A DNA stretch of 64,000 nt. It comes from Canna indica (taxonomy: Eukaryota; Streptophyta; Magnoliopsida; Zingiberales; Cannaceae). Positions within the stretch are counted from its first letter, which is position 1; each line of letters starts with the position of its first letter. Under the pieces are notes generated by a model that had not been told where the DNA came from, made no database searches, and saw only the letters and a list, made by a program, of their open reading frames with translations. Made by a program: the position numbers and the translations under genes. The stretch spans positions 87,660,001-87,724,000 of the forward strand of contig CP136892.1 in the NCBI GenBank assembly GCA_034359265.1. The letters are read 5' to 3'. Positions 45,237 through 57,509 of the stretch are shown here, piece after piece.

Positions 45237-48200
45237 ATGCCAGGAATTCTTATGGATGGAGTCACTATGAACGAGGCTTCAAATGAGGCAGATTCTTCTA
45301 ACATCAAAGAGAATTTGCCCATGGCTAAATCCCCAAGTGATTCTCCGAGCCAGAATGCTTCACCAAGCAATGTCCAAAATGTCGCTGTTGGGACTTGTAA
45401 TGAGCCTTCAATTGAGCAGTTGTTTGATAATGTATGTGAGTTGGAAAGCTCCAGTGATGGATCACCATCGCATCATAGCTTTAATTCAGATGGTGAGGAG
45501 TCAAGGATCGACTCAGAACTGCGACATCTGGTAGGTGCGGAGATGGAGGCTATTAGAGTAATAGAAGAGGAGGAAGGAGCCAATGTGGTAGAACTAGAAA
45601 ACGGCTCTGAAGACAAGAGAAGAGAGAATATTGTAAAGGTTCATTCTCCAAATATGTCTACTGGATCATCCAAGAAGTCGAGAAAGCCTTTGCAGTCACA
45701 GTCAGAATCCAATATGTCCATAAAATCTGGAACAAAGAGCAAAAACTCCCTTGACAAAGATGATAAAGAAGTTCAGAGTGATGTTAGAAATGGCCGGACA
45801 AAGAAACTGAATTCTTCAAGGGGAGAGGGGAAGTCACATAATGGAGCCCTGGATCTTTCTGAAGCAGGTTCAGAAAACCCCGATGTAGGACCCTTCTTTC
45901 TTAACCATGCAAGGGACTTAATTGCTTCTGATAACCCAAGAAGAGCTTTAAAGTATGCACTTCGAGCAGCCAAGTCATTTGAGAAATGTGCCGTTCAGAA
46001 GCCAAGCTTGGACTTAGTAATGAGCCTGCATGTCATTGCAGCAATCTACTGCAAGTTAAGAAAGTATGGGGAAGCTGTACCTGTTCTTCAAAAATCAATT
46101 GAAATTCCAGTCCTCGAAGAAGGCCAAGACCACGCCCTTGCTAAATTTTCTGGTTATATGCAGTTGGGGGACACTTATGCGATGTTGGGTCAGCTAGAGA
46201 GCGCATTACAATGCTACAGTGCAGGATTAGAAATTCAGAAGCAGACGTTAGGCGATATGGATCCTCGAGTTGGTGAAACATGTCGTTATTTAGCCGAAGC
46301 TCATGTGCAAGCACTCCAATTCGATAAGGCAGAGAGACTGTGCCAGATGGCTCTTGACATCCATAAGGAGAAAGGTGAATCAGCCTCTTTAGAAGAAACA
46401 GCAGATAGGAGACTGATGGGCCTCATCTGTGACACCAAGGGGGACCATGAAGTGGCTCTACAACATTTAGTCTCAGCAAGCATGGCTATGGCGGCTAATG
46501 GCCAGGAAATGGAGGTGGCTTCAGTCGACTGCAGCATAGGGGATATCTATCTCTCATTGACCCGATATGATGAAGCTGTCTTTGCATATCAGAAAGCACT
46601 AAATGTTTATAAAACCACCAAAGGGGCTAACCACCCAACTGTTGCCTCTGTCTTTGTACGACTTGCAGATTTGTACTATAAGATAGGAAAGTTTAAGGAA
46701 TCCAAGTCATATTGTGAAAGTGCACTCCGCATTTATAGCAAGCCTATTCCAGGGACCTCTGCAGAAGAAATTGCCACTGGCCTGACTGATGTATCTGCCA
46801 TATATGAGTCAATGAATGAGCATGAACAGGCACTCAAGTTACTTCAGAAGGCTTTGAAGATGTATAATAACTCTGCTGGTCAACAAAGCACCATTGCTGG
46901 AATTGAAGCACAGATTGGTGTAATGTACTACATCAGGGGGAATTATGTGGAGTCTTATGCTTCCTTCAAGAGTGCAATAACTAAGCTCCGTGCTTGTGGA
47001 GAGAAGAAATCTGCTTTCTTTGGAATTGCTTTGAACCAGATGGGCCTAGCTTGCGTACAGAGATATGCAATAAATGAGGCAGCAGAATTGTTTGAGGAAG
47101 CCAAGACCATTCTTGAGCAAGAATGTGGACCATATCATCCAGATACACTTGGAGTCTACAGCAACCTTGCAGGAACATATGACGCAATGGGAAGGTATTT
47201 TCTCTTCACTGATCATGGTTTTGGATGCTCTTTGTATATTCTCATCTTAATTTAGTATTATAAGAAGTGAATATTTCAAACACTTCGCTCCTTGATGCTT
47301 ATCTTGTGAGCTAAAGATGATAGGCATGTGTACACTAACCTACTACATACAGTTCCATGGCTGCTTAATTTCCAATGGCAACTGATGTTTAGGGATGTGA
47401 GACTTTAAGGAGAAGATGACATTTTACCATCACTTGTTCCATATCAATATACTGATATTGGAAGGGTTATTGAGTAAATCTTTCCTCTCTCACCTAGTTT
47501 GTGGCAACTTTTGTTATAACAACATATCAGATAATGTTCGTACGGTATAGGCGAAATTTTGAAATAAAAGATATTAGCGAACTGATATTATCTGTGTTGT
47601 CCTGTTGCATCCATTAGATTCATTGAAGAGTTTATATTGTCATTACTCATATGTATGATATAGGTGAATCAATTCCTAATATGAAATCTTATAAAAGGTT
47701 CAGCATTTTGAACCATTAGTATTGTTTAGGTGGATTTTCTGCATATCTTTTCTAGTTAGGAGAAAAGATATGAAGTGTTCATATTGTCATTACTCATATG
47801 TATGATATAGGTGAATCAATTCCTAATATGAAATCTTATAAAAGGTTGAGCATTTTGAACCATTAGTATTGTTTAGGTGGATTTTCTGCATATCTTTTCT
47901 AGTTAGGAATGTCTCTCTCATTGCATATTTTCCAAAGTACCTTTGAAGGTGAGTAATACATGACCTACTTTATAAGTGACTTGCATATGCTGACTGCACA
48001 TCCTGTTGCTGTGTTATTACTTCAATTCAGGTTAGATGAAGCCATCAAGATCTTGGAATATGTAGTTGGACTCAGAGAGGAAAAGCTTGGAACAGCTAAC
48101 CCTGATGTAGATGATGAGAAAAGGCGGTTGGGTGAGTTGCTGAAGGAAGCTGGGAGAGTTAGGAACAAGAAGGTCAGGTCACTTGAAACTCTCCTTGACA

Positions 48201-48247
48201 CCAATTCAATAATTGTAAAGAAAGATGCCAATCAGCAGGAAGCATGA
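45237..48247 (+). CDS. Kinesin light chain-related protein (KLCR / CMU)
   Basis: Tetratricopeptide-repeat protein of the plant KLCR/CMU family, which binds cortical microtubules, holds them in place against cellulose synthase movement and links to IQD scaffolds. Exons are 45237-47194 and 48031-48247, giving 724 residues. The N-terminal 200 residues are acidic, Ser-rich and low complexity except for the family block IEQLFDNVCELESSSDGSPS and RIDSELRHLVG. From about residue 220 to 690 the tandem TPRs run, with family-diagnostic text: MSLHVIAAIYCKL, HALAKFSGYMQLGDTYAMLG, RVGETCRYLAEAHVQALQFD, LMGLICDTKGDHEVALQH, FGIALNQMGLACVQRYAINE and CGPYHPDTLGVYSNLAGTYD. Exon 2 encodes the last helix and basic tail. 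The start was chosen at the first ATG after the 5' UTR intron; upstream codons are not conserved. Intact. KLCR1, 2 or 3 cannot be told apart here. Confidence 0.93.
47634..47908. repeat. 147-bp tandem duplication in the KLCR intron
   Basis: Two nearly identical copies of a 147-bp unit beginning 'atattgtcattactcatatg' (47634 and 47781). The second copy is truncated at about 128 bp. Few differences are seen, so the event is recent. Confidence 0.9.
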
Positions 48248-49131
48248 TGTACATTTAGAAAATTAATTTCTGATGCACTGATTTTTTTTATACCCTATTC
48301 TTATACTTCAGAGGACAGGAAGGCTGTGTGATTGCAACATTCAGTTGTATATTTGTTCTCATAATGATTATTATATCAGTTTTATTGAATAATTGGGGTT
48401 TGTCTTAACTTTCGAAGCTGGTACTTCTGGTGCATGTCAGAATGGATTATGGTCATGACCCCATTGACCAAATATTTTTAGTAGAAATTAGGATTTATCA
48501 TACTCTAATATCAAAGAATGAATCCTATTAAATTCATGATATTCCATTGTTTTATCTATTGAAAGAAAAAACATGTTTTTGGGGTGATATTCAATTGGAT
48601 CGAGGCACACAGTCATGAAGATTTACAACTATATTTGTCAAGACTTCTAGACAAAAGAATTGCTCACTTCCTGGAGTGCTTTACATGTATGAATTATGTC
48701 CCATAAAGTTGTAATCTATTGCAACAAAAATAAGCCCACAAGACTTTTCAAATCAATGGTACACTTGCAGGAGTTCTCAAAGCTTACAAGTTAATAAGGG
48801 AAAATAGAGCCTTTCTGCTTTCTGCTATCTGCCATGTCAAACAAGTGCACTTCAAAATGCATGTGCAACAAAGCATGTTGCTTAAGTCTACTGCATCAAT
48901 ATGGCAAACCAGAGAGAAGAAACTGCGAATTTAAATTACATCATTATGTTAATTAGAATAGCATTTCACTTCAAACAAGGTCAACCTTCAACTCAAATAT
49001 TCAGCATAAGCTTTAAATTGAGGTTCAACCTTTTGCTCTAAATGCCATCTCAAACCTTGTAGCTTTCTATCAACGTGGTGCACCAGCTGCTAGTTTATGT
49101 ATCTACTGTATACTCCATGTCGACTGCACTG
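48248..49131. other. KLCR 3' UTR and intergenic DNA
   Basis: The 3' UTR probably ends within the first 200 bp, near 'ttattgaataattgg'. No other feature is supported. Confidence 0.4.
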
Positions 49132-50015
49132 AAGTTGGGCAGATTATCAATTGAATAGGTGGAATAGAAGGGAATTAACACTTTGTTTGGATATGATTCA
49201 TTAAGGGGAAGCGAAGAAAAAGAAAGTGAGGAGAGAAAAGAAAAAAGAGGTAAAAATTAGCCTTGTTAAGATATAGCTTAATAAGAAAAAGAAAAAGAAA
49301 AAGAAAAAGAAAAAGAAAAAATTAATTTTATTTTAATGTACTGCGAGAGAAATGAAGAGGAGTAATTTTTTTAATTTAATTAATAATTATATCGTTTTTA
49401 TTTCTGTGTTATATTGTGGAGAACAAAGGCATGAAAAGATTTCACGGTCTCTCCCTTTTTTATTTTGTGGTTTGTTTTCAACAGTGATGAGAAGATATCA
49501 CTAAAATTTAATGAACATGCTATAAATTGATGAAAATAATAATAGAAATTTCATAAATATATTTTGGAGATTCTTTTTCTGTATAATTTTGTCCACCCCA
49601 TTTAATTCCAATTTGAGGTTGAAAAAAATTAGGGTTTGATCCCATTCTATTTCCCGTCCGTTCAAACCAAAGGAAATATTTTTCCTCGCTTCCCATCCCC
49701 TCCATTCAGTCTCTTTAATCTTTCTATCCAAAAATATGGCCCGAGTGTTATGGCAAGCGGCAACTACGCAAGGTGACGGCGTGAGACTGCATCGCAATGT
49801 CTCTGCAATTTCCAATCAATCTCTCTGCAAGTTCCAATCAATCTCTCTGGAAGTTGGGCAGATTATCGATTGAATAGGAGGTGGAATAGAAGGGAATTAA
49901 GCTTTCTTTCCAAAAATATGGCCCGAGTGTTATGGCAAGCGGCAACTACGCAAGGTGACGGTGTGAGTCTGCATCTCAATCTCTCTGCAATTTCCAATTA
50001 ATATCTCTGCAATTT
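49132..50015. repeat. 178-bp tandem repeat upstream of PEX14, interrupted by a transposon
   Basis: A unit of about 178 bp is present at 49725-49902 and partly at 49903-50012 ('ccaaaaatatggcccgagtg', 'aagcggcaactacgcaaggt'). The tail of an earlier unit ('agttgggcagattatc', then 'tggaatagaagggaattaa') lies at 49132-49181. The earlier unit is separated from the next by the insertion at 49182-49722. Confidence 0.75.
49182..49722. mobile_element. MITE-like insertion between promoter repeat units
   Basis: The uninterrupted junction survives at 49895-49910 ('gaattaagctttct'), so the extra 540 bp at 49182-49722 is an insertion. TAA occurs at both edges, consistent with a 3-bp duplication. Weak inverted ends: 'attcattaaggggaagcga' and, in reverse, 'actgaatggaggggatggg'. 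It contains a (GAAAAA)n microsatellite at about 49280-49320. Confidence 0.55.
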
Positions 50016-50267
50016 GCAGTCCTTGCAACATCGGTTGCACTTTGCACAAAAGAGTCAATTTCTCTGACATTTCTTAACAAAAGACTCATATATTCTATGC
50101 TACAAGTCAAAAACTGGTCAATCTTTATTGTATCTTATCTTTACTCTCCTTTTCGTCTTCTTCCATTTCTCCATCGTGTGGTTTGCCGTTTCTAGTTTAC
50201 TCCACTTATTGTGCTGAAGAGGGAAGATCTCCCAGAGGCATTAGATCAATTATAGCACGGCACCGGC

Positions 50268-53200
50268 ATGGCGACTCAATCCTCGTCTGCTCCGATCTCT
50301 TCCGTCGAGGATTCACCATCCCCAGGTGACAGCTCTTGGTTCCCTGTTGATTCTTTCCCTCTTGGTTCCGAAAATTTTACCTTTGATTATTTATCTATTT
50401 TTTATTGCTCATTTCATTCGAGTACCGAGTCGGACTCCTACCTTTTGTAATGCACTTGTGACGGATCTGTTGGTGGATTTGCCATCGTCTTCTATCCCTA
50501 GGTTTACGGCACTTATATATCGGCAATCCGACTGGGTTTATTGGTAACAAAGATGGGAGATTGGAGCCTTGGAGGATGTTTCCTCGTCTAGGAGAGAGAA
50601 ACTGTGCTTTTTATCCATACATCGTTAAGTTTTTTCACCACAATACATGGTTTTCTAGACGTCGAAATAAAGAATGAGCCACCAAGAAGATTAAACATAT
50701 CACATGGAAGGGAACAAACCCTCACAGTCGTCCTAGTTAAGGAAGAATTCAAATGAGACTTGCATAATATATGACTCTTTGTACTGTAATTTTCAGGAAG
50801 ACCAATGTTGAGGGAAGCTCAAGTGCAAAATGCAGTCAACTTTCTATCACACCCAAGAGTGAAGAGTTCACCAGTTGTCCACAGACGTTCTTTTCTTGAG
50901 GATAAAGGGTTGACCAAGGAGGAAATAGATGAAGCCTTCTGTCGTGTGCCTGTAAGACATTTGGGATATGTTTATTTGTTATGATTGGCAATGAACTTAT
51001 CTTTCTCATTTCAACTTTCTTTGACTTCGATATATTTAAATGTATTTCTGATGTAGAAGTTGGTTGCTTCTTGTGTCTTTCAGGACCAACCTTCAAATGC
51101 TACAGATGGGAGAGCTTACACCAGAAAACCTGGTAAATATCATAGTGGTTTTTAGTGTTTGGTACTAAATGTTGCTTCCTGCCCAAATAATGAATGGTGA
51201 ACATTTTTGTCTATGTTTAACTGATTTACGAATAATCATCACAGTTAATCTGCCAAATACCGGAGGACATAATATAAGAATATCAAAATGCATTTGGTTG
51301 AAACTAGTGAAAACTTAAACGCTATTGATTTTCATGAAAGGAAATGCTTGCTATAAACACATCAGCATATGAGTTATAAACTTATAAACAAACATAAAGA
51401 TCTCTCTTTTTCCCAAAGAAAAAAACAAAAAAATATTACGAATGAAGAAAAAAAATAATATCAAAGAGATTAGGAAAAATATCAAGAATTTAAGGAACAA
51501 TTGCAAGGAACATGAACAAATCTAATTAGCACAATGGAAAAAAGTAAGATTTTTTAAAAAATAATGTGGTATTGATTATAAAGTTATTTATATTTTTGAA
51601 TTTTTAAAGTTATCATACTTAATAAGAATTATTATTTTTATAAAAAATGACATAAAAATATAAAAACAAAGAAATAAATTTTTCTACACGCAACTTTTAG
51701 AGAAAAAAATTCCAATGATTAAAGTTACATGCGTTTTCAATTTTTCGAAACTGGTAATGAAAACAACTACGATGCATTTTCATTTTTCTTAAGAAAACTG
51801 ATATCATAAAAACCAGTTTTGAAAATGCTTAATCAAACACGTTTTCACAGGCTGTTTTGGTTTCGATGAAGCCAAAATAAAAAAAAGGGCTTGGTTCCGC
51901 CAATCAAAGAGACCCCAAGTTTTTCTTTATTTACTAGAATTCACTTTCTTAACTGCATTTTGTTAGTGTTAGCCTGTGTTATTCCTTTGTTAGTACCTTC
52001 CTTCCATTGTTCCACAGATTATTCTACCTGGCAAGGTTCCTGATTTTTTAATATTATTTTGAGCTTCTGATGTGCACGCCATAGTTGAAATCTACGGGAC
52101 AGCAAGAATGAGTTCCTTACTCTTAAGTAGTTAGCAGTGACAACTAGTTTTTCTAGTTTTTCTTAGAAGACCATAAATAGTATAAGAGCAATGGTTTTAT
52201 AAATAAGGCCTTAGGATCATTGAGGATTAATGGGATAGCAATGGCAACTAGTTTTTCTAGTTTTTCCTAGAAGACCATAAGTGGTATAAAAGCAATGATT
52301 TTATAAATAAGGCCTAAGGATGATTGAGGATTAATGGAATAGTTTTAGAGCATACAAGTCAAATCAAAGCTTCTGCCTGAGATGACATCTGACATCAATT
52401 TGCAGTCATATTTGTTAAATATGGAGCAACAGTTCATTGAATTCTTGACCCTGCTAAATTGATCATTTTCTTATTCAGGGAGTATATGTATGTTTTAGCT
52501 GTATAGGTTTGACTTACAAAAATTGCATTATTTCATACTTGTATGAACTATGAACTAACTACTATATTGATTAGCCTACATCTTAACTTATATCATATTA
52601 AGCTATATCCAATTGGATTAATATTTCTAATTTGTTGTTTCCTTTAAGAAGTTGGCCAGCCCATTGAAACCAATCTCTACATCTCTCGTTGAGTTTGCAA
52701 GGACCTTTCTATATTGAGGAGATCCCATCTTTAACTGCATAAATTTCTATGCTTCACTTCATAATGTATCCTGGAACACATCTTAAGGTTGTTTAAATTA
52801 TAAACCCGCCTTCTCTATCATCACCAAATTGATTGAACTTATTGATTTTATTGTTGTTGTTGTTGTTGTCGTCGTAATCTCTTCTCTATCATCATTTAAT
52901 ATGGAACAATTGCAACAGATTTGCTGCAAAAATCATCCACCTCCTTGCAGCACCATGGTCCAGTAGATACTTTACCAGCAGGTCCACCTACCAGTGTTGT
53001 TTCCACCACTTCAACCAAGCAATTAGCAAAGTTTCATTGGTCCCATGCACTTCTTGCAGCAGGGGCACTTGCTGCTTCAGGTGCTGGTACTGCTCTTCTT
53101 TTCAAGGTAGCCGTGCTTTCTCGTCTTTCCGCACTTTGAAGGCTGTATTAAATTCTTCATTCATGACTTCATCACTTGTTAGGATATTGCTCATACGATG

Positions 53201-54790
53201 CTGATTCTCTGCTTGCATATCTCTTGTGCAGAAAATGGTTATCCCTAGGTTGAAAGCATGGATCAAGAAGGTTGTAGCAGAAGAGACTGAGTCTAAGCAG
53301 GATAGTTCATGCTCAAATCTGGCTGAAGAAGCAGCAGAAGCTGCAAAAGCAGCTGCCTCAGCTGCTTCTGCTGTTGCTAAAGCAAGCCAAGAGTTGCTAA
53401 GCACAAAAAATGAAGGTACACAAATTTATGTTCTTTACAATTTCTATGAATGCTGGTTATTGACTTCCCCATCTTGAGCATTTTTCTTCTTACCAGAGAG
53501 AAAGTACTTTGAGACTTTTATGGGAGCATTAGATGTCCAAGTTAAGGAGATGAAATCCATAAGAGATGCTATCCGTGGATTGGAAAGCAGACGAGGTGAT
53601 AATTTCTCCAAAGACAAGCTAACACCAGGGAATATTGCAACTGGGAATGGTAAGTCAGACTAAATGGTGAGCTTAAAAAGTTGAAGGATGGTATCTCCCC
53701 ATTGTTGTGTTACCCTTCAGTACTTAATTTGTTGACATACATGAATTTGTTATGCAGAAGTAAATAGATACTTGCTGTCATTCCTTGGTTATATAGTTTG
53801 CCAGTGAACTCATCTATAGATGAGACATTGCACATAGTTACTGAAAGTATGCATGTTTATCTTGGCTTAAAGATAGTAATCTTTTACAAATAAGAGGAAA
53901 CATGAATTGTTAATAGAAAGGATTTTATGCATTTACCAAGGCTTGTAAGGCAGAGGATAGGGATTACAAAGTCATGTATGTGCCCAATAAAAATTCTCTC
54001 TCTAACTTGCAACATTTTCTTGTGAAGTTGGTAAGATGGAGATCCTTATGAACCTTACATGTAGGAAGGAAATGGAGATTATCTATTGGCAGCAATATGT
54101 ACATCTTATTTAATCATCCATTTTGAAAAATTGTATGAAGTAGGCTTCTAATATTCAAATGCAATGTTGCAACTCTTATCTTCTGACTCAGCATATCTGT
54201 ATATCTTCAGGTTCAACTAACGGCACATGGAGACATTCTCAGGTCAACCAACTCAGATGCAAATCTCTTCATTCTTAAAAAGCAAACTTTGAAACTTGAT
54301 TTTCTTCTATTAAATTCTTACACTCTTATTCCTTTAGAGTATCACTTGAGTTGTCGGCTTTATATTACCATCAAGATCTCATTTATTTGTCCCCCTCCTT
54401 TTTCAGCATGTTAACAGCACATCTAACACAAAATTTGGGGAAGGTTAGTATTCTTTGTTCCCCCTCATTTGTGTTATGGTGTTATAGTTTTATTTATCTT
54501 ATGCTGTGCTTCTTGCAGTGTGGTCTCCATCACCACCTGAGTTTTTGGAATCTTCATCTGTTGCCTTGCAAGGATGGTTACCACCTCAGCCACCGGCTGT
54601 TGCCTTGCCAGAAGCTGCAGATGCCATTCGGCGACCAAAACCACCTGTTCAAAAGCAGCAATCTAGGGATGAACAGTCAGCTGGAAGTTCTGATGAAGGA
54701 AAAGAAAGGGAAACGAGAGCTCTGGATTATGTTGCTGCGACAGAGAATGCAGATACTATGCCTCCTGGCACCAGTCAGAGTGAGATATAA
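50268..54790 (+). CDS. PEX14: Peroxin 14, peroxisomal docking protein
   Basis: Membrane docking factor for the PEX5 and PEX7 cargo receptors. Exons: 50268-50325, 50797-50951, 51084-51132, 52919-53106, 53232-53415, 53497-53649, 54211-54242, 54407-54443 and 54519-54790, giving 375 residues. The N-terminal PEX5-binding domain is clear (REAQVQNAVNFLSHPRVKSS, then SFLEDKGLTKEEIDEAFCRVP, residues about 23-70). A membrane segment follows (HALLAAGALAASGAGTALLF), then an Ala-rich coiled coil (AEEAAEAAKAAASAASAVAK) and the KYFETFMGALDVQVKEMKS block. The C-terminus has WLPPQPPAVALPEAADAIRR. Arabidopsis PEX14 is about 507 residues. The usual segment with PPNPNQP and KPW motifs before the C-terminal block is not found here. 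Either small exons were missed or this copy is shortened. Splice phases are consistent throughout. Confidence 0.9.
51290..51915. mobile_element. Degraded Harbinger-like element in PEX14 intron 3
   Basis: The right end 'gttttggtttcgatgaagcc', then 'gggcttggttccgccaatc', is a mutated version of the right end of the element at 4181-5011. The left end 'catttggttgaaactagtg' matches less well. The interior is AT-rich. Confidence 0.45.
52132..52339. repeat. 104-bp tandem duplication in PEX14 intron 3
   Basis: Two copies of a unit beginning 'tagca.tg.caactagtttttc' at 52132 and 52236 show about 10 differences, so it is older than the KLCR intron duplication. Confidence 0.85.
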
Positions 54791-54799
54791 GAGGAAAGT

Positions 54800-56018
54800 G
54801 CAGTCATTCTCGAGGTTAGCCGAGAGATCAATATAAACGTTAACAGTTATAATCCCCATTCTCCATTACCTGGAATTCATATGAGTTTGGTTTTGAAACT
54901 ATTCTTGATGATACATGAAATACACATAATATAAGAAAATAAGGAAGATAAATTATTTTTTTAGTTTTCTTCTGATGCATATGTAATCTTTCAGTAACTC
55001 TAATAAAATGATTCTTGTTCTTCCTCTGTCTCATTTCAAGACATGAAAGCAGTATATTCTGTTAATGAACCTTTTCGTGTCCATAATTGTTTAGCCATTA
55101 TATATAATCGTCCGTCCTTGGATGGTGATATAAACTATCCATTCACTTGAGAGACAAGCAATTGCTACAGCTGCCACCAATGCCAAAATCACTTTGTTTG
55201 ACCAATAGCATTTGACCAGTAAATTACCAAACTTGCTTGACTTGGCATATTCCTTTTTGTTAATGTCAAACTCTTCAGGTTTATGTTCTTTTCAAAAAAA
55301 AATACTCTTCAGGTTTAAGTGAGTTGACAAAGACATCTGCACCTTCTCAAATTAGTTTTCACAGGAAAAGTTCCTCGAAGGTGTTTGCGTTGGACTAATT
55401 CTACAGGAAGACCTCTTCAAAATATCTTAGTTTTCATCCAAATGATATCTTACCCCGTTATCCAGCTCTTTAACAAAAACACTAAGAACAATAGCAGTTG
55501 GAATTCATTCTTGTCATTGTGTATGTATGCCAATTACAAACACCAATAATAAGAATAACATGATTTCATTCTTGTTGTCGGCATATCTGCCTATTACACA
55601 ATAATTGACTTTGTCACAGTATGATGCCGGAAGGAGAATAATTTTGAATATGAAGACACGAAGAACATCAAACTTTTTAGCTGCTTCCTGGAAAGAGAGG
55701 ACATGTTCGCGTCAACAGCTGACCAAGTACTCTCATCACAGTCAACGTCAAACAAAGAGCGAACAGTTTCCCATTGCTGACCATGTGCTCATGTTTCCAA
55801 CAGAATCATTAAACGATGGAACATTTCGCCCAGGTCAGTATGCATGTCTAAAACTGACAGATCATATAGCAAAACATTTAATTTCTTATTCCCACAAGTA
55901 AAACTGTGGAGGAAAAAAATCAAATTGAAAATTTACAGATTAAATAATCCCGATTGGTTTAAATACGTGAAAGGAAAAAAAAGAGGAGAAAAAAATGTGG
56001 ATTTGTATCAGATTTTAA
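54800..56018. other. Intergenic DNA between PEX14 and the DUF1645 gene
   Basis: Includes PEX14 3' UTR and the 3' flank of the minus-strand gene. A 98-codon plus-strand frame at 55605-55901 (MTLSQYDAGRRIILNMKTRR...) has a non-random look but matches no family I know and has no supporting splice or promoter context. I leave it as an unassigned frame. Confidence 0.4.
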
Positions 56019-56873
56019 TTACAACGGATGATGTGTGCGGTGGAGGGAGTTTGCTGGAGCGAACAGCCCGAAGAGCTCTTGGCGGTACGGTAAGAATGAC
56101 CGTCGCGGTCCCTTCACCGCCTTGTCGCTAGTTCCCTTCCCGTAGAACAGTCGGTGCGCGGTGACCACATCCATCTCTGCCACTCGCACCGGTTTCTTCG
56201 CGCCCTTTCCCGGCGCCGCCGTCTTTGCCGCGTTAGGACCGGCATTAGCCGTCTTCTCCTTCGCCGGCGGCGCTGCCTCCAGGAAGACGAACTTCTCCTT
56301 ACCGTCGCTGTGGCTCCGTCCGACCATCAGGTCCCGGAGCCGCCACCGCAGCGACGACCCGGTGGAGGCGCTCTTCTTACACCGGTCGGCCGGCACCCAC
56401 GCGCAATACTCCCCGGCCGTCTCCGGTGCCTCTGACGAGGAACCCGATGACGCCTCTTTCTCCTCCAGCAGAAGCCTTCCGAGCGGAATCTTTTCGGCCA
56501 CATCCGGCGTCTCCGCCGCGAGTTTCCTCTCCTCCGCGTCGGAATGGGGGAGGAGGAGCAGGTCGCGGTCGAAGACGGGGTACGCGGGGAGAATCCGGCC
56601 GTCGGAGAATATCTCGTCGGCGGTAGCGGAGGGGAAGGCTTCCGAGTCCCTCACCACGAATGCGAACTCGAAGTCGTCGCTGGAGGAGTCGTCGGCGGCG
56701 GCGGCGGCGTTCTTTTCATCACCCGCTTCCGGTAGATCGCTCTGGAGAGCAGCAGGTTCAAGGTGGACGACGGAGGCAGGGCTGTCGTCAGCGTCCGTGG
56801 AGGCGCTGCCGCGGCCGAAGCTGAGGGAGGAGGCGAGGGTCGATGGATTCTCTGAGGGGTATTCCGTCGTCAT
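56019..56873 (-). CDS. DUF1645 family protein, intronless
   Basis: 284 residues in one exon. Family blocks in order: DDFEFAFVVRDSEAFPSATA, DEIFSDGRILPAYPVFDRDL, PLGRLLLEE, EYCAWVPADRCKKSASTGSS, LRWRLRDLMVGRSHSDGKEK, FVFLEAAPP, a basic Ala/Lys linker, then AHRLFYGKG and RRSFLPYRQELFGLFAPANS with the C-terminal HRTHHPL. These define the plant-specific DUF1645 family; its members have been linked to stress tolerance and grain traits, and biochemical function is unknown. No transmembrane segment or signal peptide is seen. The Ser/Lys-rich WRLRDLM-HSDGK block suggests phosphorylation. The gene is GC-rich compared with its surroundings, which explains long shadow frames on the other strand. Confidence 0.93.
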   Translation of the reverse strand: MTTEYPSENPSTLASSLSFGRGSASTDADDSPASVVHLEPAALQSDLPEAGDEKNAAAAADDSSSDDFEFAFVVRDSEAFPSATADEIFSDGRILPAYPVFDRDLLLLPHSDAEERKLAAETPDVAEKIPLGRLLLEEKEASSGSSSEAPETAGEYCAWVPADRCKKSASTGSSLRWRLRDLMVGRSHSDGKEKFVFLEAAPPAKEKTANAGPNAAKTAAPGKGAKKPVRVAEMDVVTAHRLFYGKGTSDKAVKGPRRSFLPYRQELFGLFAPANSLHRTHHPL

Positions 56874-56948
56874 TGCTCGTCCTCGTCTGTGCTTTCAGCT
56901 TCGTCAATGGGTTTGGTTTGGTGGAGAGCTGGAGAAGAAGGGGCGGCG

Positions 56949-56954
56949 TTTATA
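56949..56954 (-). promoter_or_regulatory. TATA box of the DUF1645 gene
   Basis: TATAAA on the minus strand 76 bp upstream of the start codon (within 'ctctttataaacgccgcc'). This predicts a short 5' UTR of about 45 bp. Confidence 0.65.
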
Positions 56955-57509
56955 AAGAGCGAGGAGGATGGCACGGGGATTAGTTATAATGTAAAGTCGA
57001 AACTGGAAACTGCAAAGCGAAGAGAAACACCAACCTTAGTAGTGATTTGTGGCCGTTCGATGCGTTGGAACGTCGAATCCGGGCGGTTCTTTTATTTATT
57101 CAGGTGATTTCGAGCTCGTGCGGGCTTTTGAAAATAGGGAACTTGGGGAGGAAGTTCAAATGGAGGGCGACCGGTCGATGTTGACCACCGCCGCTTTGTC
57201 GTCGTTACTTCTGCTTGAAGAGAACGAAGATCTACGCGTTTACTTTGCCGCGTGCTCCCGCGCACGTGCCAATTCATCTAGAAAGTCAGCAATACGATCG
57301 AGTCGTTCGGAAGCTTTTTCTATGCGGGTGCTGGATCGCCGTCCGTTCCAGATGTCTGCGTCCATGCGTAGGTTTGTGTTTCGAAAGGGTTTGACCACCA
57401 TGATCTTTCTTATCCTAATAAGGCGACTACTCCACTAGAACTCGTTCAAGCTTTGTATTTTTAAATGGAAAATAGTTTTTAAATGAAAAATAGCCTGCTT
57501 AATGATATC

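Noticed and set aside
54351..54836. 161-codon frame overlapping PEX14 exons 8-9
   Set aside because: It is a shifted frame of real PEX14 exons. The family sequence is in the other frame.
56161..56955. 264-codon plus-strand frame opposite the DUF1645 gene
   Set aside because: It is the GC-rich antisense shadow of a gene with clear family motifs on the minus strand.
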